From NCBI GenBank assembly GCA_027044735.1, contig JALUBW010000007.1, positions 1 to 21,664 on the forward strand: a DNA stretch of 21,664 nucleotides, given 5' to 3'. Shown here in pieces: positions 14,628 through 21,664 of this stretch (position 1 is the stretch's first letter; every line of letters begins with the position of its first letter). This DNA comes from Anaerolineales bacterium. GTDB lineage: Bacteria; Chloroflexota; Anaerolineae; Anaerolineales; DRMV01. Below the pieces are notes generated by a model. It was not told where the DNA came from, did not search any database, and was given only the letters and a program-made list of their open reading frames with translations. The translations under genes were made by a program, and so were the position numbers.

Positions 14628-15602
14628 GTGGTTGGTTTAGGAAATATGGTAACTCCGCGGATTGAGCGGGATTTGGAGGCGCTGAACTACAGCCGCTTCG
14701 TCATCAGCCCGTTAGAGCGCGGCTACGGCGTTACCTTGGGCAACGCGCTGCGGCGTGTTTTGCTCTCTTCTTTGGAAGGCGCGGCTGTTACCTCGGTGCG
14801 CATTTCGGATGTGTTGCACGAATTCAGCGCCATCCCCGGCGTGCGCGAGGACGTGTTGGAGGTTTCACTCCAACTCAAGCAGTTGCGCTTCAAACTGCAC
14901 GATGTGGATACCGCCCGCCTGTATCTTGAGGTGCGCGGCGAGGGTGTGGTTACCGCGGCAGATATCGTTGCCCCGCCCGAGGTGGAAATCGTCAACCCCG
15001 AACTTTACCTTTTTACCGTTGACGACCCAAACGCCACCGTTGAAATGGAAATGACGGTTGAGCGCGGGCGCGGCTATTCCCCTGCCGAACAGCGTAACCG
15101 CCAACTCCCTATCGGCGAATTGGCGGTTGACGCCATCTTCAGCCCAGTCAAACGGGTGAATTGGGAAGTTGGCTCGGCGCGCGTCGGCCGTAGCACGAAT
15201 TACGACCGCCTTTTGCTGGAAATTTGGACTGACGGCACCATTACGCCCGAAGAGGCGCTCAAAACGGCCGCTCAGATTTTGGTTTCTCACTTTGGCTACA
15301 TTGCCGGCGTGGAGGAATCTGCCCTTGGCCCCAAGCCCACTAGCCAGCAACCTCGTTCGTGGGGTACTGGCCTCACTAGCGAAGCAATGGAAACTCCTCT
15401 TGAGGAACTTGACCTTTCGGTGCGCGTTTTCAACTCGCTCAGGCGCGCCGGCGTTACCACCGTGGGCGAAGTGCTGGATATGCTGGGCAAGGGCGAAGAT
15501 GCTATGCTTTCTATCCGCAATTTCGGCGAAAAAAGCCTTGATGAACTTTTGACTAAAATGCGCGAAAAGGGCTTTTTGCCTGAAGAAAAAGAGGAAAAGT
15601 AG
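14628..15602 (+). CDS. rpoA: RNA polymerase alpha subunit
   Basis: A 324-residue alpha subunit from GTG 14628, with AAGGGGTG just upstream; ATG 14646 is a possible alternative start, seven residues or so shorter, with a poorer site. The N-terminal domain (to about 235) for dimerisation shows NYSRFVISPLERGYGVTLGNALRRVLLSS. A linker follows, then the C-terminal domain (259-324) with R266, N269, G300, K302 and S303 at the positions of E. coli R265, N268, G296, K298 and S299, which bind UP-element DNA. So UP-element recognition should be intact. Confidence 0.97.
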   Translation: MVGLGNMVTPRIERDLEALNYSRFVISPLERGYGVTLGNALRRVLLSSLEGAAVTSVRISDVLHEFSAIPGVREDVLEVSLQLKQLRFKLHDVDTARLYLEVRGEGVVTAADIVAPPEVEIVNPELYLFTVDDPNATVEMEMTVERGRGYSPAEQRNRQLPIGELAVDAIFSPVKRVNWEVGSARVGRSTNYDRLLLEIWTDGTITPEEALKTAAQILVSHFGYIAGVEESALGPKPTSQQPRSWGTGLTSEAMETPLEELDLSVRVFNSLRRAGVTTVGEVLDMLGKGEDAMLSIRNFGEKSLDELLTKMREKGFLPEEKEEK

Positions 15603-15630
15603 CCCAAAGCGCATAACGGAGTGATAGACG

Positions 15631-16035
15631 ATGCGACACAAAGTTGCCGGTAAGAAACTTAGCCGCTCAAAAGATGCCCGCAAGGCTTTGCGGCGGAATT
15701 TGATAAAGCAGTTGTTTTTCCATGAGCGTATCCGCACCACCCGCGCCAAGGCCGATGCCATTCGCGGCGAGGCCGAGCGCCTGATAACCATTGCCAAGCG
15801 TGGCAATGCTGCCGGAGGCGCAAAGATGGTGCATGCTCGCCGGTTGGTGGCCGCCCGTTTGGGCAGTGTTTACATCGGCGATGAGGAAGAAAAGGTCAAC
15901 GTTGTCAACAAACTTTTTGACGACATTGCCCCGCGCTACGAAGACCGCCCGGGCGGCTACACCCGCATTTTGAAACTCGGCCCTCGCCTCAGCGATGGCG
16001 CCGAAATGGTGCTGTTGGAACTGGTTGAGGAATAG
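15631..16035 (+). CDS. rplQ: Ribosomal protein L17
   Basis: A 134-residue L17, a little longer than the E. coli protein. It starts MRHKVAGKKLSRSKDARKALRRNL, has the conserved HERIRTTRAKADAIRGEAERLI helix region, and ends with RPGGYTRILKLGPRLSDGAEMVLLEL. L17 sits near the peptide exit on the 50S surface. The usual rpoA-rplQ pairing is kept and truA follows after twelve bases. Confidence 0.97.
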   Translation: MRHKVAGKKLSRSKDARKALRRNLIKQLFFHERIRTTRAKADAIRGEAERLITIAKRGNAAGGAKMVHARRLVAARLGSVYIGDEEEKVNVVNKLFDDIAPRYEDRPGGYTRILKLGPRLSDGAEMVLLELVEE

Positions 16036-16047
16036 CACGCAACTTTC

Positions 16048-16845
16048 ATGGCACTTTACCAAGCCGTTCTCGCCTACGATGGCACCGATTTCCTCGGTTT
16101 TCAGCGTCAGAGCCGGGGGCGCACGGTGCAGGGCGAGGTTGAAAAAGCGCTGCGCAGGCTGGGTTGGGCTGAAAAGTCCATCTTGGCGGCGGGGCGCACC
16201 GATAGCGGCGTGCATGCCCGCGGGCAGGTGATCGCTTTTGGGCTGAACTGGCGGCACGATGAAGCAAGCCTGATGCGCGCCCTCAACAGCCTTTTGCCGC
16301 CCGACGTGGTCGTGCGCGGACTCCGCCTCGCGCCGGATGGCTTTCACCCGCGCTACGATGCGCTTGCCCGCCGCTATGTTTACCGCCTGTTTTTTGCCCC
16401 CGTGCGCAACCCGTTTGCCGAGCGCTTTGCGTGGCGTGTGTGGCCTCCGGCGGATGAAGGCTTGCTGGCGCAGGCAGCGGCGCTTTTGCCCGGCAGGCGC
16501 GATTTTTCCGCTTTTGGCACGCCGCCACTGCCAAACGGCACCACAATCCGCACGGTGAGGCTGGCGCGCTGGCGTCGCATTGCCCCGAAAGTTTGGGCTT
16601 TTGAGGTGGCGGCAGATGCCTTCCTTTACCGTATGGTGCGGCGCATGGTCGGCTTGCAGGTGCTAATCGGGCAGGGCAGGCGCTCGTTTGAGGAACTGAA
16701 ACGGGCATTGGAGAGCCCCCCTGCCAACCCGCTGGCGGCTTTAGCGCCGCCAAACGGTTTGTTTTTGGAAAGTGTGTGCTATACCTCCGAGGATTTGGCT
16801 CGGTGCGAAAGCGCTGAAATTGCCCCTCAGGGCTTGTTGTTCTGA
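16048..16845 (+). CDS. truA: tRNA pseudouridine(38-40) synthase TruA
   Basis: A 265-residue TruA that isomerises uridines 38-40 in the anticodon stem-loop of tRNAs. The catalytic Asp is D52 in GRTDSGVHARGQV, and the N-terminal YDGTDFLGFQRQ and C-terminal FLYRMVRRMVG motifs are standard. The Shine-Dalgarno is weak: the nearest candidate, GAGGAA, overlaps the rplQ end at about 16 bases, so coupling to rplQ is likely. truA between rplQ and rplM is a common order in Gram-positive-like clusters. Confidence 0.96.
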   Translation: MALYQAVLAYDGTDFLGFQRQSRGRTVQGEVEKALRRLGWAEKSILAAGRTDSGVHARGQVIAFGLNWRHDEASLMRALNSLLPPDVVVRGLRLAPDGFHPRYDALARRYVYRLFFAPVRNPFAERFAWRVWPPADEGLLAQAAALLPGRRDFSAFGTPPLPNGTTIRTVRLARWRRIAPKVWAFEVAADAFLYRMVRRMVGLQVLIGQGRRSFEELKRALESPPANPLAALAPPNGLFLESVCYTSEDLARCESAEIAPQGLLF

Positions 16846-16856
16846 ATCTGCAAAAC

Positions 16857-16892
16857 TCCGGTGGCGTAAACCCCGGAACTCTGTTTGGAGAG
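16857..16892 (+). promoter_or_regulatory. Short structured leader of rplM
   Basis: Between truA and rplM, TCCGG (16857-16861) pairs with CCGGA (16873-16877), extended by GG (16863-16864) with CC (16871-16872) across a bulged T. A second small stem, CTCT (16879-16882) with AGAG (16889-16892), masks part of the Shine-Dalgarno GGAGAGG (16887-16893). In E. coli L13 represses rplM-rpsI through its leader; this may be an equivalent, but no recognised family match is claimed. Confidence 0.35.
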
Positions 16893-16899
16893 GTAAACG

Positions 16900-17331
16900 G
16901 TGGAAAAAACTTATTATCCGAAACCATCCGAAACAACGCGTGAGTGGCTTCTGGTTGATGCCAACGACCAAACCCTTGGACGCTTGGCTACCAAGATTGC
17001 CGCTTTGTTGTTGGGCAAGCATAAGCCAAACTACACCCCCGGTGTGGATAACGGTGACTACGTGGTGGTTATCAACGCCGAGCGGGTGCGGGTTACCGGC
17101 CGCAAGTTAGACCAAAAAATTTACTACCGCCATTCCGGTTACCCGGGTGGTTTGCGTTCGGTAACTTTGCGCGAGCAGTTGCAGCGCTACCCTGAACGCG
17201 TTATCCGCGATGCGGTTTGGGGAATGTTGCCCAAGAATTCCTATGGGCGCAAACTGATTCGCAAGTTGAAAGTGTATGCTGGTCCCGAGCATCCCCATGC
17301 GGCGCAGAATCCTCGCCGTGTGGAACTTTAG
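16900..17331 (+). CDS. rplM: Ribosomal protein L13
   Basis: A 143-residue L13 from GTG 16900 with GGAGAGG upstream. It opens [20 protein letters not shown] and [23 protein letters not shown] (shown in part), and has [20 protein letters not shown] and [23 protein letters not shown]13 is an early 50S assembly protein. A short structured leader precedes it. The C-terminus [11 protein letters not shown] is normal. Confidence 0.97.
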   Translation: MEKTYYPKPSETTREWLLVDANDQTLGRLATKIAALLLGKHKPNYTPGVDNGDYVVVINAERVRVTGRKLDQKIYYRHSGYPGGLRSVTLREQLQRYPERVIRDAVWGMLPKNSYGRKLIRKLKVYAGPEHPHAAQNPRRVEL

Positions 17332-17358
17332 TTTGGGCACCTAAGGAGGTTAGGTTTT

Positions 17359-17754
17359 ATGGATGTTCGTTATTACGAAGGTGTTGGGCGGCGCAAGGAA
17401 GCCACGGCGCGCGTCCGCCTGATGAACGGCTCGGGTGAGTTCATCATCAACGGTCGCCCGTTAGAAGAGTACTTCCCCCGTTTGGGCGACGCCGAAGACG
17501 TGCTGAAGCCCTTTGCGGTTTTGGGTGAATCGCGCGACAAATACACAGTTACCGTGCTGGTCAAGGGCGGCGGCGTCACCGGGCAGGTGGGCGCGGTGCG
17601 CCTTGGATTGGCGCGTGCTTTTGCCGAATATAATGCCGAGTTTGCCCCTACGCTCAAAAAGCATGGCTTGCTTTCGCGCGACCCGCGCGTCAAAGAGCGC
17701 AAAAAGCCCGGTCTCAAGCGCGCCCGCAAAGCCCCTACCTACACCAAACGCTAA
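17359..17754 (+). CDS. rpsI: Ribosomal protein S9
   Basis: A 131-residue S9. Near the start YYEGVGRRKEATARVRL is the family signature, and the C-terminus KARKAPTYTKR ends in the Lys-Arg that reaches the P-site tRNA anticodon. A strong Shine-Dalgarno AAGGAGGT lies upstream. It is the last gene of the ribosomal cluster here; a terminator-like fold starts about 20 bases later. Confidence 0.97.
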   Translation: MDVRYYEGVGRRKEATARVRLMNGSGEFIINGRPLEEYFPRLGDAEDVLKPFAVLGESRDKYTVTVLVKGGGVTGQVGAVRLGLARAFAEYNAEFAPTLKKHGLLSRDPRVKERKKPGLKRARKAPTYTKR

Positions 17755-17776
17755 ATCCTTTGCAGCGAAATTTCGC

Positions 17777-17840
17777 AACCGCGGCCCGCTTCCCTTCGTT
17801 CTCTGCGCGGAGAGGAGGCGTGTCGCGGTTTTCTGTTTTG
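17777..17840 (+). terminator. Compound terminator-like fold after rpsI
   Basis: AACCGCG (17777-17783) pairs with CGCGGTT (17824-17830). Nested inside, CGCTTCC (17787-17793) pairs with GGAGGCG (17814-17820, one G-U) and TCTC (17800-17803) with GAGA (17810-17813). The outer stem is followed by TTCTGTTTT. The T-tract is interrupted, so efficiency is uncertain, but the position right after the last ribosomal gene fits an operon end. Confidence 0.5.
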
Positions 17841-17847
17841 GTGGTTG

Positions 17848-18216
17848 AAACCACAGATTGCACGGATTAGCGCAGATTTTTCTGTGAAATCTGCGGGTGG
17901 TAACGCCAAGGACGCTAAGGTTAACGCAAAGACGCAAAGTAAACAAAGAGCGCAAAGAAAAAATCTGCGTTCTCTGTAAATTTCTGTGTCTTCTGTGGTT
18001 TTTCACTCAATCGGCGTAAATCTGTGTCAATCGGTGGATGGTAACGCAAAGACGCAGAGAAAGCAGAGGTGCAGAGAGCGCAAAGAGGTTAACGCCAAGG
18101 GCGCCAAGGAAGCAAATGACGCCAAGGATAAAACCACAGATTAGCACAGATTTTTTCTGTGTCCTCTGTAAATTTCTGTGTTTTCTGTTGTGCTTTTGTG
18201 TCCTCTGTGGTTTTTC
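17848..18216 (+). repeat. Interspersed repeats bounded by AAACCACAGA / TCTGTGGTTT
   Basis: Two elements, 17848-18004 and 18131-18216, each begin with AAACCACAGATT and end with TCTGTGGTTTTTC, which are inverted relative to each other. Both contain CTCTGTAAATTTCTGTGT (17972-17989 and 18164-18181, exact). AACGCAAAGACGCA occurs at 17923-17936 and 18043-18056, along with several GCCAAGG/GCAAAG words. A perfect 9-bp hairpin, CGCAGATTT/AAATCTGCG, lies at 17871-17895. I associate such sequences with dispersed non-coding repeats in environmental bacterial genomes; this is general recollection, not a search. Confidence 0.75.
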
Positions 18217-18233
18217 CGCTCTACCTGCGACGC

Positions 18234-18337
18234 AACGACCCAACGACTTCACGCCCCAACGCCCCAACGCCCCAACGCCCCAACGACCCAACGACCCAAC
18301 GACCCAACGACCTAACGACCTAACGCCCCAACGACTA
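18234..18337 (+). repeat. Tandem array of an 8-bp unit (13 copies)
   Basis: Thirteen consecutive octamers of the form AACGMCCN: AACGACCC, AACGACTT, CACGCCCC, three AACGCCCC, three AACGACCC, two AACGACCT, AACGCCCC and AACGACTA. The last copy overlaps AAGGAG (18337-18342), the Shine-Dalgarno of the following gene. With an 8-bp unit, changes in copy number alter the spacing upstream but not a reading frame. On the opposite strand it encodes repeating GRW-type peptide words, which is a by-product. Confidence 0.9.
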
Positions 18338-18348
18338 AGGAGACATCC

Positions 18349-19809
18349 ATGCCCCAAATCACCATTCTCGGCTTAGGGCCGGGCAATCCGGCGCAGTTGA
18401 CCCGCGAGGCTTGGGAGGTGCTTTCGGCGGCGCAGGAGGTTTATCTCCGCACCGGTAAGCACCCGACCGTGCGGGCTTTCCCGCCGAGCCTTGCGGTGCA
18501 CACTTTTGACCGCCTTTACGAGGAAAAGGATTCGTTTGAGGCAGTGTATGCCGCCATTGTGGAGGAAGTGTTGAGGCTCGGCAAACGCCCTGATGGCGTG
18601 ATTTATGCTGTGCCGGGGCATCCGTTTGTCGCCGAGGCGACCGTGCCGGCGATTGTGGAGCGGGCGCGTGCCGCTAAAATCCCCGTGCGGGTGGTGGAAG
18701 GGCTGAGTTTCGTTGAGCCGACCGCGCGCGCCATCGGCCGCGACCTTTACCCCCACACCGCCCTTGTGGATGCGCTGGAAATCGCGGCTTTGCATGTGCC
18801 GCCCTTCCCGCCGAGCGCGCCCGCACTGGTCGCGCAACTCTACGACCGCATGGTGGCTTCGGAGGTCAAACTTACGCTGATGAGCGTTTACCCCGATGAC
18901 CACCGCGTCGCCCTTATCCACGCCGCTGGGACGGCAAATGAGCAGGTGCGCTGGATGCCGCTCTACGAAATTGACCGCGACCCCGAAATTGGGCTTTTGA
19001 CCTCGCTTTACTTGCCCGCCCTTTCCCCCGATTCTTCGTTTGAGGCGTTTCAAGAGGTGGTGGCCCGCCTGCGTGCCCCCGACGGTTGCCCGTGGGACCG
19101 CAAGCAAACCCACCGCTCGCTCCGCAAATACCTACTGGAAGAAACTTATGAGGCGCTGGAGGCAATTGACAATGCCGATTGGGAGGCTTTGAAGGAGGAA
19201 TTGGGCGACATCTTGCTCCAAATTCTGCTCCATTCGCAAATTGCCTATGAGGAAGGCGAGTTTACGATGACCGAGGTGCTCCAAGAAATCCATCGGAAGA
19301 TGGTGCGGCGGCACCCGCACGTGTTCGGCACGGTGAAAGTGCGCGACGCGGATGAGGTGGTGCGGAATTGGGAGAAGATAAAGCGGGCAGAAAAGGCCGA
19401 GAAAGGGGAGGAAGCCGCTCCGAAAAGCATTTTTGACGACATTCCGAAAGGCTTGCCTGCGCTGGTTGAGGCGCATAAGGTGCAAAAGCGGGCGGTGAAA
19501 GAAGGCTTTGAATGGGAAAAAATTGAGGATGTATGGGCTAAGTTGGCCGAGGAGGAGGAGGAACTGCGGCAGGCAAAGACCCCCGAAGAGCGCGAAGCCG
19601 AACTGGGAGACGTGCTTTTTGTGGTTACCAACCTCGCCCGCTGGTACGGCGTGGATTCGGAGCAGGCGTTGCGCGCTACCAATGCCCGCTTCCGCCGCCG
19701 CTTCAAGACAATAGAGGATGAGGCGCGCCGTCAAGGTCGCCCCATTTCTTCTATGAATCTGGCTGAAATGCAGGATCTTTGGGAAGAAGCCAAACGCACC
19801 GAAAAGTAG
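18349..19809 (+). CDS. mazG: Tetrapyrrole-methylase-like / MazG nucleotide pyrophosphohydrolase fusion (YabN-like)
   Basis: A 486-residue fusion like B. subtilis YabN. Residues 1-225 form a SAM-dependent tetrapyrrole methylase-like domain (GLGPGNPAQLT at 8-18, VPGHPFVAE at 88-96). Residues 232-486 contain two MazG units: the first with CPWDRKQTH (247-255), EETYE (264-268) and EELGD (283-287), the second with KVQKRAVKEGFEW (377-389), EEEEEL (401-406) and AELGD (417-421). MazG hydrolyses NTPs to NMP and PPi, thought to clean up abnormal nucleotides. The role of the methylase-like half is not established. A tandem 8-bp array sits directly before its ribosome-binding site. Confidence 0.92.
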   Translation: MPQITILGLGPGNPAQLTREAWEVLSAAQEVYLRTGKHPTVRAFPPSLAVHTFDRLYEEKDSFEAVYAAIVEEVLRLGKRPDGVIYAVPGHPFVAEATVPAIVERARAAKIPVRVVEGLSFVEPTARAIGRDLYPHTALVDALEIAALHVPPFPPSAPALVAQLYDRMVASEVKLTLMSVYPDDHRVALIHAAGTANEQVRWMPLYEIDRDPEIGLLTSLYLPALSPDSSFEAFQEVVARLRAPDGCPWDRKQTHRSLRKYLLEETYEALEAIDNADWEALKEELGDILLQILLHSQIAYEEGEFTMTEVLQEIHRKMVRRHPHVFGTVKVRDADEVVRNWEKIKRAEKAEKGEEAAPKSIFDDIPKGLPALVEAHKVQKRAVKEGFEWEKIEDVWAKLAEEEEELRQAKTPEEREAELGDVLFVVTNLARWYGVDSEQALRATNARFRRRFKTIEDEARRQGRPISSMNLAEMQDLWEEAKRTEK

Positions 19810-19838
19810 GCTTGCTGCACCCCATGCTCCGTCCAAAT

Positions 19839-19847
19839 TGGTATAAT
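19839..19847 (+). promoter_or_regulatory. Extended -10 promoter element upstream of the surface protein gene
   Basis: TGGTATAAT, an extended -10 with perfect hexamer TATAAT (19842-19847), the same nonamer as in the rpmJ promoter. No good -35 is seen at 16-18 bp. Transcription would start near 19854, about 105 nt before the ATG at 19960. A short palindrome AGCGG-CTG-CCGCT lies at 19851-19863, at the expected start. Confidence 0.5.
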
Positions 19848-19959
19848 GAGAGCGGCTGCCGCTATTTGGCGTGGCGGGGGTGTAACGCTTTTGGCAGTAA
19901 TGCTTTTCGCTATAACCTTTGAGTCGCCTGCGGGCGCGCCTTTATAACTGGAGGCTTTG

Positions 19960-21483
19960 ATGAAAAGCAACAAGTTAGCAATAGGATGCGTTGTAGTTTT
20001 GCTGTTGGCGTTTTGCGGCTTGGTGGCAATCGGGGGAGTGTTTTTTAAGGCCTACTATTTGGACAGAGTGCAAAGTGGGCGCAGCGCCACTGCGGCCTTG
20101 CCGACGGCTTTGCCTCAAAAGGCTTCTCCCTCGCCTACTACGGCTGCGGCAGCAACGCCTACGCCTTTGGCCACAAGCACCGCAACTTCCGCCCCTACCC
20201 CTACTTTTACGCCCACCTCTCGCCCTACCACTGCTCCTTCCCCCACGGCGGTTTCTAATTTACCCCCCGCAAAAGTCATCTTCAGCGATAATTTTGACGA
20301 CGCCAAAAACGGCAACTGGCGGAAATACCAATCTTCCCACGGCAAAACTTTTTATGCTAACGGCGGGTATCGCATAGAGGTTACCTCACCGCAGTACATC
20401 ATTTGGAGCGAGTACGATGTCGGGGCGAGCGATGCTGTGGTCAGTGTTGATGCACAAATTGTGCGGTCTACCGGTGAAGGCGAAATTGGCCTGCTGTGTC
20501 GCGACGATGAGAAAGGGAACTTTTACGGCTTTGAAGTTACCGAAGCCGGTGATTATTCAATCTGGAAAATGGTGAATAACGACATCCAAGATATTGTGCC
20601 GTGGACGGAGATGCCTGAGCCGTATTCCTCTCTGGATCCCGACAAGGTGTACCGCCTTACCGCATTTTGCTCAGGCCATACACTCGGCTTGGCGATAAAC
20701 GACAAATGGCTTGATGTTTTGGAAGATGACACTTTTTCTGCCGGAGATTATGTGGGGGTGCTCGCGGGCACAGGTGATGAAGCGGGATTTGTGGTGCAGT
20801 TTGACAATCTGGTAGTTACCACGCCTCCGCCGCAAGGGGCGCTGCCGCCTTTGACGGCCTATGTTTCCCCAAAGGGGACGGCTTCACCGACACCTCAAAG
20901 CAGCCAAAAGCCCGGCGGCAAAGTGCTTTTTGTGGACGATTTTTCGGATAACAGCAGTGGTTGGGATGTTTACCGCGGCGACGATGCCATCACCGATTAC
21001 TTCCCCGACGGTACTTACCACATCAAGGTTATGGAAGAGCAGACCGATGTTTGGGCTAATCCGAGCAGGAAGTTCCCGGCAGATGTGGTAGTGGAGGTGA
21101 AAGCGCTGAAAGTTGGCGGCCCGGATGACAATGACTTTGGCCTGATCTGCCGCTACCAAAATAAGGACAATTTTTACTATTTCGTTATCAGCAGCGATGG
21201 CTATTACGGCATTGGTAAGGAATTCAAAGGGAAGCAAATTTTGCTGAGCAGCAAGTCTCTGGAATACAGCGACAGCATCCCCGAAGGGGCGGTGACGGTG
21301 CGTTTACGCGCTGCCTGCGTGCACGACACCCTTTCGCTTTGGGTAAACGGCAAGTTGCTTGCCAAAGTTCACGACACCAGCATTACCAAGGGCGGCGATG
21401 TTGGGCTCATTGCAGGCACGTTTGACACTCCCGGCACCGAGATAAGTTTTGACGACTTTGCGGTGTATGCTCCTAAACCGTGA
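19960..21483 (+). CDS. Membrane-anchored extracytoplasmic protein with two LamG-like domains
   Basis: A 507-residue protein with a Shine-Dalgarno GGAGG before ATG 19960 (a TTG just upstream is unneeded). One hydrophobic segment (about 7-30) looks like an uncleaved signal anchor; the Cys residues there lack a good lipobox. A Ser/Thr/Pro-rich linker (43-103) follows. Two tandem, divergent copies of a beta-rich domain come next: 104-288 (IFSDNFDDAKNGNW start, FDNLVV end) and 321-507 (LFVDDFSDNSSGW start, FDDFAVY end), separated by a second Pro/Ser/Thr linker. Both resemble the concanavalin/LamG-like fold of glycan-binding or DUF1080-like proteins. Each has a Cys pair in matching positions (C180/C237; C397/C453). 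Ligand unknown. Confidence 0.8.
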   Translation: MKSNKLAIGCVVVLLLAFCGLVAIGGVFFKAYYLDRVQSGRSATAALPTALPQKASPSPTTAAAATPTPLATSTATSAPTPTFTPTSRPTTAPSPTAVSNLPPAKVIFSDNFDDAKNGNWRKYQSSHGKTFYANGGYRIEVTSPQYIIWSEYDVGASDAVVSVDAQIVRSTGEGEIGLLCRDDEKGNFYGFEVTEAGDYSIWKMVNNDIQDIVPWTEMPEPYSSLDPDKVYRLTAFCSGHTLGLAINDKWLDVLEDDTFSAGDYVGVLAGTGDEAGFVVQFDNLVVTTPPPQGALPPLTAYVSPKGTASPTPQSSQKPGGKVLFVDDFSDNSSGWDVYRGDDAITDYFPDGTYHIKVMEEQTDVWANPSRKFPADVVVEVKALKVGGPDDNDFGLICRYQNKDNFYYFVISSDGYYGIGKEFKGKQILLSSKSLEYSDSIPEGAVTVRLRAACVHDTLSLWVNGKLLAKVHDTSITKGGDVGLIAGTFDTPGTEISFDDFAVYAPKP

Positions 21484-21537
21484 TTCAGGCAGGGAAATTG
21501 CTCAAAGCGTGCAGTACACTAACAATGAGGCAGTACC

Positions 21538-21664
21538 ATGGAAATTGAACCCGTCATCGGCCTTGAAATCCATGCCGAACTGAACACCAAATCCAAGATG
21601 TTTTGTGCTTGCCCGGTGGTGGATTCCACTACCGCGGAGCCGAACACCGCGGTCTGCCCGGTGT
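21538..21664 (+). CDS. gatB: Aspartyl/glutamyl-tRNA amidotransferase subunit B, N-terminal part (partial)
   Basis: The first 42 codons of a gene that continues past the window. [20 protein letters not shown] followed by FCACPV and later PNTAVCPV match the conserved N-terminus of GatB, including the Cys pairs (CxC and later C) of the zinc-site region. GatB with GatA and GatC turns misacylated Glu-tRNA(Gln) or Asp-tRNA(Asn) into the amide forms, so this organism probably uses the indirect pathway. GAGG (21527-21530) is the Shine-Dalgarno. No clear promoter lies in the 54-bp gap before it. Confidence 0.9.
   Translation, partial: MEIEPVIGLEIHAELNTKSKMFCACPVVDSTTAEPNTAVCPV

Larger units (their letters stand above)
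17755..18348 (+). other. 594-bp intergenic region with terminator-like fold and two repeat families
   Basis: No gene is supported here. From left to right it holds a compound terminator-like structure (17777-17840), a region of interspersed repeats (17848-18216) and a 13-unit array of an 8-bp repeat (18234-18337) ending at the Shine-Dalgarno of the next gene. The repeat block is AT-richer and low in complexity compared with the genes on both sides. Open frames on either strand here are by-products of the repeats. Confidence 0.85.

Noticed and set aside
14865..15806. Antisense open frame (313 codons) over rpoA and rplQ
   Set aside because: Shadow of two real genes; no start context and no family words.
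17765..17776. GCGAAATTTCGC palindrome after rpsI as an operator
   Set aside because: A 12-bp palindrome by itself, with no promoter near it, is weak evidence.
18234..18337. CRISPR array
   Set aside because: The unit is only 8 bp with no spacers and no cas genes nearby.
18007..18357. Minus-strand frame with repeated GRW-type words
   Set aside because: It is the translation of the 8-bp array and neighbouring repeats; such repeats generate spurious proteins.
19987..20018. Lipoprotein signal (lipobox) in the surface protein
   Set aside because: The Cys residues at positions 10 and 19 of the protein lack a fitting lipobox (Phe precedes the second); a signal anchor is more likely.
21484..21537. 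Promoter before gatB (TTGCTC and TACACT)
   Set aside because: Spacing is only 11 bp and the -10 match is poor.

Overview
The window is one side of the large bacterial ribosomal-protein supercluster, with every gene on the + strand. It runs from the 3' end of tuf through the S10, spc and alpha operons in the usual order: rpsJ-rplC-rplD-rplW-rplB-rpsS-rplV-rpsC-rplP-rpmC-rpsQ, rplN-rplX-rplE-rpsN-rpsH-rplF-rplR-rpsE-rpmD-rplO-secY-adk-map, rpmJ-rpsM-rpsK-rpsD-rpoA-rplQ-truA, then rplM-rpsI. After a 594-bp repeat-filled gap come a MazG fusion protein, a membrane-anchored two-domain extracytoplasmic protein, and the first 42 codons of gatB. The sequence is moderately GC-rich. A free-living Chloroflexota (Anaerolineae-like) bacterium is my best guess, from the Cys-bearing S4, S14, L24 and L36, the Thr/Pro-rich linker protein and the style of intergenic repeats. 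This is an inference, not a placement made by phylogeny.

From 1 to about 11100 the genes are packed tightly, often with ATGA or TGATG overlaps that suggest translational coupling. Two gaps break the pattern. The first is a 405-bp gap between rpsJ and rplC. It holds a near-consensus sigma70-type promoter followed by a leader of about 220 nt with a very stable hairpin and competing long-range pairings. The second is a 62-nt gap before rplF that is almost entirely one long stem-loop abutting the Shine-Dalgarno. The secY-adk gap (110 nt) has a perfect 14-bp hairpin, a terminator-like stem with an incompatible alternative stem, and a hairpin that covers part of the adk ribosome-binding site.

Between map and rpmJ, where many bacteria carry infA, there is no infA. 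Instead there is a 188-bp non-coding element with 11-bp perfect terminal inverted repeats and nested internal palindromes (MITE/REP-like). It is followed directly by an extended -10 promoter for rpmJ-rpsM-rpsK-rpsD-rpoA-rplQ. This suggests the alpha operon is separately transcribed here. rplM-rpsI has its own short structured leader and ends in a compound terminator-like fold.

The 17755-18348 gap holds two families of repeat. One is a pair of elements bounded by inverted copies of AAACCACAGA and TCTGTGGTTT with shared internal words. The other is a 13-unit array of an 8-bp repeat that stops at the Shine-Dalgarno of the mazG-like gene. I see no IS transposase, tRNA, rRNA or CRISPR array. The most interesting material is regulatory: the rplC, rplF and adk leaders, and the element occupying the infA position. 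No clearly new protein system is visible; the least understood protein is the duplicated-domain surface protein at 19960-21483.
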